DNA of 34,085 bases from Actinomycetes bacterium (GTDB taxonomy: Bacteria > Actinomycetota > Actinomycetes > Actinomycetales > Microbacteriaceae), in assembly GCA_023386365.1 (NCBI GenBank), contig JAEWJX010000057.1, positions 1 to 34,085 of the forward strand, given 5' to 3'. Shown piece by piece: positions 20,823 through 30,800 of the stretch (positions are counted from its first letter, which is position 1; each line of letters begins with the position of its first letter). Below the pieces are notes generated by a model. It was not told where the DNA came from, did not search any database, and was given only the letters and a program-made list of their open reading frames with translations. The position numbers were made by a program, and so were the translations under genes.

Positions 20823-22205
20823 ATGACCACGATCGCCCAGTCCCCGTCCATCATCGGAGAACCGGAGGTCGTCGAGGACGCCTCCACCGCAGAGACCTCC
20901 GCCGCCTGGCAGCAGCTGAAGGCCGCCGCCATCGCCCTGCAGGGGCTCCAGGCCTCCGACGGCTCGATCCCCGAAGCCGACGACCATGCGGCCGCGCGCA
21001 CGCATGTCGCCGCGATCGTCGCCGGCATCCGCGCGCTCGCGCCCGCCTTCCCCCACGACACGGCATACCTCGAGGCGCTGCCGGTCGACTTCGCCCGCTG
21101 GGAAGCAGACGGCTTCGGCGTGCCCGACTTCCTCGACTCGCTTGTCGCCTTCGCCCCCGCCGACCACCGCGTCGACGGCCTGCGCCACCTGGTCGTGTTC
21201 CCGATGTACACGCAGAACGGCTCGCCCGACAAGCACATCGAGGCGCTCATCGCCGAAGTGATCTGGCCCGAGTTCATCGGACGCCTCGAAGAGAGCTACA
21301 CGAACAAGCTGTTCGTCTCGCTGCGGTTCGTCGACTTCACCCCCGGCTACGACACCAACTCGGCCGTGCTGTTCCCCGAGACGGTGTCGATGCGGGAGAT
21401 CCCGCCGTTCACGTGGGGCGCCATCTTCCAGGACCGGGAGGCCGCCCGCTTCCGCCGGGTGGTCGAGGCCGCCGCCGACATCACGAAGCTCGAACTGCTG
21501 CCGTCGCAGCAGCTGCTCATCGACGACCAGCACCTGGCCGAAGAGGTCTTCGTGATGTGGGACCTCATCCACGACCGCTCCCACATGCGCGGCGACCTGC
21601 CGTTCGACCCGTTCATGATCAAGCAGCGGATGCCGTTCTTCCTCTACTCGCTGGAGGAGCTGCGGTGCGACCTGACGGCGTTCCGCGAGTGCGTGAAGCT
21701 GGCGCGCGACGAGGACGCCGACGAGCACACACGCGACCGCGCGGTGCACGTGCAGCACGCGATCCTGTTCGACCGCCTGTTCCGCTTCCCCCTCACCGGC
21801 AGCCGGGTGCGCAACTACGACGGCCTCGGCGGGCAACTGCTGTTCGCGTGGCTGCACCAGCGGAACGTGCTGCACTGGACCGACACGCAGCTCGCCTTCG
21901 ACTGGGACGAGGTGCCGGATGCGGTGATCGCCCTGTCGGACGCCATCGACGAGCTGTACTGGCGCTCCATCGACCGCCCGAAGACGGCCCACTGGCTGGC
22001 CGCCTACGAGCTGGTGCGGGGCACCCTCGCCCCGAACCCCGCCTCCGCGTGGGCCCGCGGCCTCCCCGACGAGGTACTCGCCGGCCCGCCGAAGGGCTAC
22101 ACCGATGCGGTGCTCGACGACGAGTTCCCGCTGTCGATGTTCTACGAGGCGCTCGGCAAGAAGATGGTCGACGTGATCGAGTCGACGAAGGGCATCACCG
22201 GATGA
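20823..22205 (+). CDS. DUF6421-like protein of unknown function
   Basis: The 460-residue soluble protein matches my recollection of the actinobacterial DUF6421 family; its function is unknown to me. It is mostly helical with no signal peptide and no membrane segment. A central region looks like a metal site: His250 and His254 in DLIHDRSHMRG, Glu278/Glu279 and Asp283 in YSLEELRCD, and His309/His312 in HVQHAILFDRL. Aromatic and acidic residues are dense around these. The C-terminal quarter contains WTDTQLAFDWDEVPDAV and a final helix. The ATG at 20823 is set by the strong Shine-Dalgarno six bases upstream. It overlaps the SDR gene by ATGA, so the two products are made in a coupled way and are likely to act together. 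The metal site is inference. Confidence 0.75.
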   Translation: MTTIAQSPSIIGEPEVVEDASTAETSAAWQQLKAAAIALQGLQASDGSIPEADDHAAARTHVAAIVAGIRALAPAFPHDTAYLEALPVDFARWEADGFGVPDFLDSLVAFAPADHRVDGLRHLVVFPMYTQNGSPDKHIEALIAEVIWPEFIGRLEESYTNKLFVSLRFVDFTPGYDTNSAVLFPETVSMREIPPFTWGAIFQDREAARFRRVVEAAADITKLELLPSQQLLIDDQHLAEEVFVMWDLIHDRSHMRGDLPFDPFMIKQRMPFFLYSLEELRCDLTAFRECVKLARDEDADEHTRDRAVHVQHAILFDRLFRFPLTGSRVRNYDGLGGQLLFAWLHQRNVLHWTDTQLAFDWDEVPDAVIALSDAIDELYWRSIDRPKTAHWLAAYELVRGTLAPNPASAWARGLPDEVLAGPPKGYTDAVLDDEFPLSMFYEALGKKMVDVIESTKGITG

Positions 22206-22807
22206 TCGTCGTCGTCACGGGCGCGACGGGCGACGCGGGCCGCGCGGTCTGCGCCCAGCTGCACGCCCGTGGCGACACCGTCGTCGCGGTGGGGACGAAT
22301 GCCGACCGCCTGGCGACCGTCGACGCCGACGACCGGCGCCTCGCCGACCTCACCGACGTGGGCGACGCCTCCGCCCTCGCCCACGAGGTGCTCGACGGGC
22401 TGGGACAAGTCGACGCCGTGCTGCAGCTGGTGGGCGGATGGCGTGGGGGCGACTCGCCGGAGGCCGACGCGTGGCTGCGCCCGCGTCTCGTCGACGGTCT
22501 CGCGAACGTGATCGAGGCGTTCGAGCCGGCGCTCACCGCATCCGCCGGGCGTCTCGCGATCGTCAGCTCCACCGCCGTGAAGCCGGATGTCGAACCGACC
22601 AGCTCGTACGCACGCGCGAAAGCGGATGCGGAGGAGCTGGTGGCGGAGCTCGGCGACCGTCTCGCGGAATCCGGCGGCGCCGCCACGGTGTTCGTGATCC
22701 GTTCGCTCGGCGAGGACGGGACCCCTGCGGCCGTCCTCGCCGAGCGGCTCGTCCGCTGGCTCGACGAGCCGGCTTCCGAGGTGAACGGCGCGCGGCTCGC
22801 CGTCTAG
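22202..22807 (+). CDS. Short-chain dehydrogenase/reductase (SDR)
   Basis: The 201-residue SDR begins with the nucleotide-binding VVVTGATGDAGRAVCAQL and has the catalytic Ser in IVSSTAVKP and YARAKAD with the Tyr-x3-Lys pair. It is somewhat short for a classical SDR (usually about 250 residues), mainly from a reduced C-terminal substrate region. The nucleotide preference is probably NADP or NAD; an acidic residue at the end of the second strand is not obvious. The start overlaps the DUF6421-like stop by ATGA, and its own TAG stop doubles as the first three bases of the -10 hexamer of the next gene (22805-22810). Confidence 0.9.
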   Translation: MIVVVTGATGDAGRAVCAQLHARGDTVVAVGTNADRLATVDADDRRLADLTDVGDASALAHEVLDGLGQVDAVLQLVGGWRGGDSPEADAWLRPRLVDGLANVIEAFEPALTASAGRLAIVSSTAVKPDVEPTSSYARAKADAEELVAELGDRLAESGGAATVFVIRSLGEDGTPAAVLAERLVRWLDEPASEVNGARLAV

Positions 22808-22816
22808 GCTCGCGCC
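22787..22816 (+). promoter_or_regulatory. Inverted repeat and -10 (TAGGCT) before the FAD oxidoreductase
   Basis: GGCGCG (22787-22792) and CGCGCC (22811-22816) are complementary, with the -10-like TAGGCT (22805-22810) next to the right arm, which abuts the ATG at 22817. Six-base GC repeats are common here, so the pairing is only suggestive; the hexamer at the leaderless distance is the stronger point. Confidence 0.35.
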
Positions 22817-24367
22817 ATGACCACCCAGCGCGACATCGTCATCGTCGGCGGCGGCCACAACGCGCTCGTCGCGGCCGCCTACCTCGCGGGGGCCGGGCGC
22901 AGCGTGACGTTGCTGGAGCGGCAGCCCCACCTCGGCGGCGCGTCGATCTCGGCCGAGGTGTTCCCGGGGGTGGAGGCGCGTCTCTCGCGCTACTCGTACC
23001 TGGTGAGTCTGCTGCCGCAGCGCATCCGCGACGACCTGAAGCTCGACGTGCAGCTCGCGCGCCGTCGCTTCTCCTCCTACACACCGCTGCCCGGCACCGA
23101 CCGCGGGCTCCTCGTCGACACCGGCGATGCGGATGCGACCGCCGCGTCGTTCAGGGCGGTGGGTGCCGCATCCGACCTCGCCGCATGGGGCGCGTTCGGC
23201 GCCGACACGGCGCGGCTCGCGGAGGCTGTCTGGCCGACCGTGACCGACCCGCTGCTCACCCGATCCGAGGCGCGGCGGGCGGTGGGCGACGACCGCATCT
23301 GGTCGGAGCTCATCGAGGCCCCCATCGGGCAGACCGTCGAGCACCGATTCACGCACGATCTGGTGCGGGGTGTGGTGCTCACGGATGCGCTCATCGGCAC
23401 GTTCGCGCCCGCAATCGACCCGACCCTCGCCGCGAACGGCTGCTTCCTCTACCACGTGATCGGCGGCGGGACGGGTCACTGGGATGTGCCGGTGGGCGGC
23501 ATGGGCGCCGTCAGCGGCGCGCTGGTGAAGGCTGCCCGCGTGGCGGGCGCGGAGTTGATCACGGATGCGGATGTCACCTCGGTGACGCCCGACGGCGAGG
23601 TCGTGTACCGGCGCGGAGACGACGAGCATCGGCTCGCCGCAGGCACCGTGCTGTCGGGGGTGGCGCCGTACGAGCTCGCGCGACTGCTCGGCGAGACGGC
23701 GGAGCGACCCGAGGGCGCCCAGGTCAAGGTCAACCTGCTGCTGAAGCGTCTGCCCCAGCTGCGTGACGCATCCGCCGACCCGACGGCCGCGTTCGCCGGC
23801 ACCTTCCACGTGCACGAAGGCTTCGCGGCCCTGGATGCGGCGCACGCGGCGGCGACCGCCGGGCGCCTCCCCGATCCGGTGCCGCTGGAGAGCTACTGCC
23901 ACTCGCTGACCGACCCCGGCATCCTGTCGTCGGAGTTGCAGGCATCGGGGGCGCAGACCCTCACCGTCTTCGCCCTGCAGACCCCCGACCGGCTGCTCGG
24001 CGACGGCGCGAACCTCGACGCCGATCGCGCCCGGTTCCAGGATGCGGTGCTGCGCTCGCTCGACTCGGTGCTGGCCGAGCCGATCGCCGACCTGCTGCTC
24101 ACCGACGCCGACGGACGACCCTGCATCGAGACCGCCACCACGCGCGACGTCGAGGCGAGCCTGCGGATGCCGGGCGGCAACATCTTCCACGGCCCGCTGA
24201 CGTGGCCGTTCGCCGACGACGACGAGCGGCTGGCGACCCCGGCCGAGCGCTGGGGTGTGTCGACCGGCCACGACCGCATCCTGGTCTGCGGATCGGGCTC
24301 CCGCCGCGGCGGGGCCGTCTCCGGTCTCGGCGGTTTCCACGCCGCGATGGCGGTGCTGGAGGGCTGA
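22817..24367 (+). CDS. Phytoene-desaturase/PYROXD2-like FAD oxidoreductase
   Basis: The 516-residue protein is an FAD-dependent oxidoreductase. The N-terminal Rossmann motif is DIVIVGGGHNALVAAAYLAGAGRSVTLLERQPHLGGAS, with GxGxxN and the Glu that binds FAD ribose. The C-terminal FAD-closing segment reads RILVCGSGSRRGGAVSGLGGFHAAMAVLE. Related members include phytoene desaturases and mammalian PYROXD2-like proteins. No carotenoid genes lie next to it, so carotenoid substrate use is not supported by context. The ATG is positioned six bases after TAGGCT. It closes the DUF6421/SDR set and faces the DUF1622 gene. Confidence 0.9.
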   Translation: MTTQRDIVIVGGGHNALVAAAYLAGAGRSVTLLERQPHLGGASISAEVFPGVEARLSRYSYLVSLLPQRIRDDLKLDVQLARRRFSSYTPLPGTDRGLLVDTGDADATAASFRAVGAASDLAAWGAFGADTARLAEAVWPTVTDPLLTRSEARRAVGDDRIWSELIEAPIGQTVEHRFTHDLVRGVVLTDALIGTFAPAIDPTLAANGCFLYHVIGGGTGHWDVPVGGMGAVSGALVKAARVAGAELITDADVTSVTPDGEVVYRRGDDEHRLAAGTVLSGVAPYELARLLGETAERPEGAQVKVNLLLKRLPQLRDASADPTAAFAGTFHVHEGFAALDAAHAAATAGRLPDPVPLESYCHSLTDPGILSSELQASGAQTLTVFALQTPDRLLGDGANLDADRARFQDAVLRSLDSVLAEPIADLLLTDADGRPCIETATTRDVEASLRMPGGNIFHGPLTWPFADDDERLATPAERWGVSTGHDRILVCGSGSRRGGAVSGLGGFHAAMAVLEG

Positions 24368-24377
24368 CGCCCCTCCG

Positions 24378-24435
24378 CGAGTAGTCCAACAACAGCCCCA
24401 AGAACGGGTGAAAGAGGGCCGGATACGACTACTCG
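24378..24435. repeat. 9-base inverted repeat between convergent genes
   Basis: CGAGTAGTC (24378-24386) and GACTACTCG (24427-24435) are perfect complements, separated by 40 bases. The right arm contains the stop codon of the DUF1622 gene. It could form a long-looped hairpin in either transcript and help end both. Confidence 0.45.
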
Positions 24436-24836
24436 GCGCTGCGGGCGCGATCCTTCGTGACCTGACCGGCGATCACCTGGGCGCCGCTGGTGAGCAGCGC
24501 CCGCCGCCACGGCAGCACACCTTCGATCTCGATCTGGATCGACATCGACAGGATGGTGCGGATCAGCACGATGATGCCGAGGATGACGGCGTCTTCGAGC
24601 GAGGGTTTCGAGGTGATGGTGCGCACGAGATCCGCGGCGACGAGGACCTCCAATCCGAGCAGGATGGCGCCGCCGAGCGTGGTGCGCAGCACCTGGAAGG
24701 CCGCCGTTCCTCCCTCGCCGCGGAGCAGCGAACGCACCCCGAGCACCACGGCGATGAGGAACCCGATGATGATCGACGCGGCGCCGATCACCTCGAAGGC
24801 GACCGCGACGACGCCGAAGACCGGTTCCAGCTCCAT
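24429..24836 (-). CDS. DUF1622 small membrane protein
   Basis: The 135-residue protein has three membrane helices: residues about 6-33 (FGVVAVAFEVIGAASIIIGFLIAVVLGV), about 50-70 (TTLGGAILLGLEVLVAADLVRT) and about 80-98 (DAVILGIIVLIRTILSMSI). The LGGAILLGLEVLVAADLV and VLIRTILS blocks are the recognisable features of DUF1622. The molecular role of that family is unknown to me. The start at 24836 (MELEPVFG) is preferred over 24845 because TACGAT lies seven bases upstream on the minus strand and overlaps the other ATG. The C-terminus is short, basic and probably cytoplasmic. Confidence 0.85.
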   Translation of the reverse strand: MELEPVFGVVAVAFEVIGAASIIIGFLIAVVLGVRSLLRGEGGTAAFQVLRTTLGGAILLGLEVLVAADLVRTITSKPSLEDAVILGIIVLIRTILSMSIQIEIEGVLPWRRALLTSGAQVIAGQVTKDRARSAE

Positions 24837-24843
24837 GGGGGTC

Positions 24844-24849
24844 ATCGTA
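24844..24849 (-). promoter_or_regulatory. Candidate -10 (TACGAT) of the DUF1622 gene
   Basis: TACGAT on the minus strand is seven bases from the ATG at 24836, and supports that start over the in-frame ATG at 24845. Confidence 0.35.
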
Positions 24850-24891
24850 GGGGCGCGACCGAAGGCGCGCATCCGATCATCGCGACCCGGT

Positions 24892-27800
24892 TCAGCCGCG
24901 GCGCCTCACGATGGCGACGGCCCCCGCGGCACCGGCGGCGAGCACCAGCAGCCCGGCCCCGCCGATCCAGATCCACGGTGACATGCCGGAGTCGTCGGCG
25001 GGCGGCGCTGCCGCCTCGGGTTCCGGCGCGGGCGGCTCCGCGGGGTCGTCGGTCGGCGTCGGATCGGGCGCCTCGGTGGTGGGTTGGTCGGTCGGCGCGG
25101 GAGCCGGGCCGCCGGTGGTCGGCCGCACCACCGGCGTCGGGTCGGCGACCGGCGGAACGGGTTGCGGTTCGGGTTCGGGTTCCGGCTCCGGCTCCGGCTC
25201 CGGGTCCGGCACGACCTCGAGGGTCACGGTCACGGTGAAGGTCGCCTCGGTGCCGTTGCCCGCCGCATCCACCTGGGTGCATTCGACGGTGCTCACTCCC
25301 ACCGCGAAGATGCTCCCGGAGGCGGGGGCACAGGTGGCGACCCCGTCACCGTCGACCAGGTCGAGGCTGGTCACCGTGTAGGTGGCGACGCGACCGGATG
25401 CTGAGGTCGTCGACAGCGAAATGTCGCCGGGGGTGGTGAGCACCGGGGCGGTGGTGTCGACGACGGCCACCGTGAACTCCTCGGAGCCGGTGTTGCCGTC
25501 GCCGTCGGTGGCGGTGCAGGTCACTGTCGTGACGCCGAGCGGGAAGGTCGATCCGCTGAGCCTGTCGCACGTCGGGGTGACGGTTCCGGAGACCGTGTCG
25601 GTGGCGGTGACGGTGAACTCGACGGGCGCGCCCGCGGGCCCTGCCGCCTCGACCGTCGTCGCGGCGGGCACGTCGATGACGGGCGCATCCGCATCCGTCA
25701 CGGTGACCGTGAAGGTGCCCGTCGTCCCGTGGCCCGCCGAGTCGGTGGCCGTGCAGGTGGCGGTCGTGAGCCCGAGCGGGAAGACGCTGCCGGATGCGGG
25801 AGTGCAGCCTGCAGTGAGCTCGCCGTCGATCGCATCGTTCGCGGTGGCGCTGAAGTGCACGGTGGCGCCGTCGGGGCCGTCGGCGGCCACGGCGATGTCG
25901 GCGGGCAGCGTAAGGCTTGGGGCGCCGTCGACCACCTCGAACACCAGGTCGAGCGAGGCGCTGTTGCCGTGCGCGTCGGTGGCCGTGCAGGTGACCGGCA
26001 CCGTGCCGAGTCCCATCGGGCCCGAACGGGGCACGCAGGCCGCCACGAGTTCGCCGTCGACCAGGTCATGTGCGGGGGTCGTGACCACCGTGTCGACGCC
26101 ACCCGCGCCCACGCCGACGGCGGTGAGGTCGGTCGGCGTCGGGATCGCGGGGGCGGTGGTGTCGGTGACCGTCACGGCGACGGAGCCCGCTGTCGAGACG
26201 TTGCCGTGCGCATCCGTGGCCGTGCATTCGGCGGTCGTGACGCCCACCGGGAACTGGCCACCCGATGCGGGGGTGCAGACCACCGGCACCGTGCCGTCGA
26301 CCGTGTCGGTGGCGGAGAGTCCGGTGAACTCGACGATGGCGCCTCCCGGTCCGGTGGCCTCGGCGGTCTGGTCGGCGACGGTGAGCACGGGACGGGTGGT
26401 GTCGGTGACGGTCACCGTGAAGGTGGCCGTGCCGACGTTGCCGCGGCTGTCGGTGGCGGTGCAGGTGACGGTGGTCACGCCGACGGGGAAGTGCGCCACC
26501 TGGCTCTGGTCGTCGTAGAGGTCGCAGATGGCGTCCGCCGGCCCGTCGACGAGGTCGACGGCGGTGGCGGTGGGCGCCGAGGGTCCGATCCACGGGGGGC
26601 GGTATCCGGGCCGCTGGATCCAGGCGCCGTCGGCGTCGAACGCTTCGGCGGTCTGGTCGGCCGGCACGGTGACGACGGGGCCGGTCGTGTCGGCGACGGT
26701 CGCGGTGGCGGTGGCGGTGTGCTGGTTGCCGGCGGCGTCGGTCGCGGTGCAGCGGATCACGGTATCGCCGATGCCGCGGACGGCTCCGTCGGCCATGTCA
26801 CAGCTCGCGGTGACGGGGCCGTCGACCACGTCGTCGGCGGTGACCGTGTAGCGGATCGCGGCTGCGCCGCCGGGGCCCGCCTCGAACGAGGGTGCCGCAA
26901 GCGCGATGGCGACGACCGGTGCGGCGGTGTCGCGCACCGACACGGTGAACGACCGCGCGTCGGTGGTCCCGTCGGGGTGCGTGGCGGTGCAGCTCACGAC
27001 CGTGTCACCCAGCGGGTACGTGTCGCCGGAGGCGTGGTCGCACGTCACCGGCACGGCCGCGCCGGTGTCGGTGTCGCTCGCCGATGTTGCGAAGTCGACC
27101 ACCGCGCCGGAGGCGGACGTCGCCTCCACCACGAGGTCGTCCGGCACCGAGATGTGCAGGCTCGAGGTGGTGAGGATGCGCGTCTGCACGAACGTGCCGT
27201 CGCCGTTGGTGATGGTGAGGGTCACCGTCGACTCACCGGTCGGCAGTCGCGGCAGGGTGATGCCGCCTTCGATGGCCGACGTGTTCGCGCCGTAGTTGAC
27301 GTAGTACGGCGACACGAGCCACCCGAAGCCGTCGACGTAGTACGCCTGCGGGGTGTCGAGTCGCACGTTGGTGACGGGGTCGTCGCCCGGGTCGACGAAC
27401 GCGCCGACAGGCACCTGCACCCCGGTGGGGGAGGTGATGCGCTGCACCCCGCTGAAGTCGACGAAGGCGGGGGCGACATCCGCCACCTCCACGCTCACCG
27501 CATCCGTGTCGTGCACGTCGTCGGTGGTGGCGGTGACCTGCACGGATGGGGTGGTCGGCCCGTCGGCGAACCGGCAGACCACGGTGGCGGTGGCGCGGTC
27601 GTCGGCGTCGCCGGTGACACGTGCGGGGCCCGACACCTGGACGTTGCCCGGGCCGCAGTCGACCGCCAGGTCGAAGAGCGTGCGCGCGCTGTCGCCCTGC
27701 ACCACGACGTCGAAGGCGAGCGTGCCGCCCTCGTCGACGGCGGTGGTGGCCGCGGTCACGTCGACGGCCACCGCGGTGGCAGTGCCCCGCACGGTCACGT

Positions 27801-30800
27801 CGCGGGCGTAACTGCTGCGGGCGCCGCTCGCGTCGGTCAGCGTGACGACGAGTTGCTGCACGGCGCCGCCCGAGGGGTAGCTGCAGGCGATGTAGCCGTC
27901 GCCCGCGTCCCGATCGAACCAGGTGGGCGCCTCGATCACACCGTCGGCGCCGCACGACATCACCACGGCATCCGGGTCGGCGGCGGTCGGGGCGACCGCC
28001 GAGCGCAGCCAGTCGGCACCCGAGGGGTCGGTGGCGGAGAACTCGAAGGTGTAGACCGTGTCGCCGGCGCGCACGTCACTCGGCACGGTGGTCCAGGTGA
28101 GGGTGGGCGCCACGTTGACCACGGCGACCGTCGCCGAGCCGCTCGAGACGGGGCCGCCGTTCGTCGAGTGGGCGGATGCCGTGGGCTGCTGGGTTTCGCC
28201 GTCGCGGTAGCGCCACGTGCAGGTGAAGGTGAAGGCGGCGCTGCCGAGCGTCAGGTCTGCGGCGGGCAGGGCGGTGCCGTCGGTGTCCGTGCCGCAGGTG
28301 GCCCCGTCGACGGCGTACGCGTCGTTCCAGGCGGGTGGCACGGCGACCTGAACCGTCGTCGTCTCACCCTCGGGCGCCGAAGCGGGCACGGTGAGTGCGA
28401 GCGGCGGCGCGGTCACGTGGATGGTCGCGGAGGTGGCCCCGGATGCGTCGAGCGGCACCGAGGCGAGCGGCACCCCGTCGCTGGTGGCGTCGACGGTGAT
28501 GGTGAAGTCGCCCGCGCGGTCGTAGGCGTGCCGTATCGGCGCGTCGATCAGGGAGTCCCACGGGGTGCTGGTGCCGTCGCCCCAGTTGATGACGACGTTC
28601 TCGACGTGCTCCTCGTTGGCGAGGTCGCTCGACCAGTGCACGGCGAGCCCGACGGTGCCCTGGTCGAAGCGGAGGGCGCGCGGGGTGATCGTGGTGGAGA
28701 GCCGCGGTGCCACTTCGCGCAGCACACGGGTGAGGGTCTTCGACACGGTCGAGCTGCCGTCGCCGAACTGCGCCGTGCGGCTGTCGGTGTGGGGTCCGTT
28801 GCCGTAGGTGCACACGAAGCGGCCGGTGGTGACGGTGCCGGTGCGCACCGTGCTGTTCAGCGGCTCGGTGCAGCCCGGAGGCATCGAGGTCACGGTGACC
28901 GTCTGGCGGCCGGGGTCGACGGCCGTCCAGTGGTAGGTGGTGGAGGTGAACTCGTCGATCTCGCCGACCGCATCCTCGGCGATCGTCACGCTGGGGGCGA
29001 CGTCGCGGATGGTGAACGGTGAACGCACCACCACGCGGTCGCCCGGGTGGGTGTCGTATACGGGAAGTGTGAGCCCATACTCGCCGGCGCGGGGCCCGAA
29101 GCTGCACACGAACTCGGACAAGCCCTCGGGCAGACGCCCCGTCGGACCCGACACGTAGGTGCCGCCCATGCAGCCCCAGGCGCCGGAGGTCTGGTCGACC
29201 CACATGGCGTAGCCGTTGGGGTCGTGCGCGTCGATCGTGTAGGTGACGGTCACGGCGTCGCCGCGCTCGAACACCGATCCGAGATCGGCGGTCACGGTCA
29301 CCTGGGGTGCGAGCGGGTTCACGGTGAAGGTGCGCGAGGCGAATCCGACCGTGCCGGCGTTGATCCACGCGGATCCACGGTCGTCGCCGACCGCGGTGGT
29401 GCATCGGAACGATCCGGTGGTGACGAACCCGGTCGTGGTGGAGACGAGGCTGCCGGGAACCAGCCCGATGCCGGGGCTTCCGGGGTCGGCGTTGCAGCTG
29501 GCGGCGGGGGCGAACGGGTACGGACCGCTGTAGGCGATCGAGAAGGTGAATGTCGCGGAGTCGCCCGGGTCGACCGACGACGGGCCCGAGATCGTGACCA
29601 CCGGTTCCACGTCGAACACGCTCACGTCGTAGTACCCGGTGCCTGTTGCGCCCCACTCGTCTGTCGCCGTCACCGTGACCGTGTTGTGCGCGGGCGCGCT
29701 GGCGAACACGCAGTCCACCGACCCGGACCCGGTGGCGGGGTCATACGCCCAGCCGGTTCGGGTGCCCTCGACGCCGCAGGTGGGGGCCGAGGGGAGCGAG
29801 AACGCGTCGCCGTCGGCATCCGCGATGTTGAACGCGTAGTGACCGCTGTCGCCCTGCTTCTTCGCCGCCTCACTGTTGGCGACGTCGAAGAGGATGACAG
29901 GGGCGTGGTTGGGCGTATGGCCGACCCGCACCGTGAGGGGCGCGACATCGGTCCACTCGCCGTCGGCCTCGATGACGCCCGCGATGCGCACCTGGGCACG
30001 CACGACCGCCTCTCCCGCGTCGGTGAAGGTGATGCTCGGGGATGCCGCGGCGGGGTCGTCGATGGTCGCAGCGACCCCGGTCACCCACCAGTGGTATTCG
30101 AGCGAGACGCCCGCGGTGGCGTCGGCCGTGTAGCGGCTGGGCGTTCCGGCGGGGATGTGGTCGGAGCCGGAGACGGCGCCCGCGGCGGTGAGCGACTGCC
30201 GTTCGACCGCGCCCACGTCGCATCCGCCGGCGGCGCGCGGCAGTCCGCGCTGGTCGGTCGCCACGCAGAAGTCGGAGACGTCGAGCAGGTCGCCGGCCGG
30301 CATGCGGCTGAGCGTCGCGCCGCCGTTGTCCTGCAGTGCGCCCAGCTCGAAGGCACCCTGGGATGTGGCGCCGCAGTCGCTCGCGGTCTCATCCGTGTAC
30401 AGCGCGCCGTCGACGGTGATGCGGGAGGCGGCGCCGTTGCCGAGCACCGAGCAGTCGGAGCCGACACCGTTGCCGACGAGCACCGAGTTGGCGAACGAGA
30501 GCGACGCCCCCCAGTCGACCGAGGCGACATCCGCGCCGCCGCCGGTGGTGGCGTCCTGGTTGCCGGTGAAGGTCGCGGAACGTACGGTGACGTCGGCGAA
30601 GATCGCCGCGACGGCGCCCCCACGACCCGAGGTGTTGGCGTCGAAGGTGGTGTTCTCGATGGTGGCCGTCCCGCGGGTGGCGTAGATCGCACCGCCCGCA
30701 CCGCCGGTGCCTTCGCCGCCGACGTTGCCCTGGAAGAGGCTCCGCGAGACGGTCAGGCTGCTGTTCGTGTCGATCGCGCCGCCCGATCCCCAATCGCCGT

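Noticed and set aside
22142..24340. A 732-codon open frame on the minus strand over the SDR and FAD oxidoreductase genes
   Set aside because: It spans two clear genes, with no motifs and Arg/Gly/Val-rich translation.
22817..24367. Carotenoid phytoene desaturase
   Set aside because: No crtB, crtE or other carotenoid gene is adjacent; only the general fold matches.
25100..25150. PTTGG in the surface-protein tail as a sortase signal
   Set aside because: It lies more than 80 residues before the membrane helix and is not followed by the helix-Arg pattern at sortase distance.
25205..27165. Possible CRISPR array or tandem DNA repeat in the periodic region
   Set aside because: The periodicity is at protein level, with diverged units of about 240 bases and no short identical repeats or spacers.
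25729..29022. A 1097-codon open frame on the plus strand opposite the surface-protein gene
   Set aside because: It is antisense to a gene with signal peptide, repeats and anchor. Its translation is low-complexity Gly, Arg, Ala, Val and His with no domains, as expected for an open shadow frame in GC-rich DNA.
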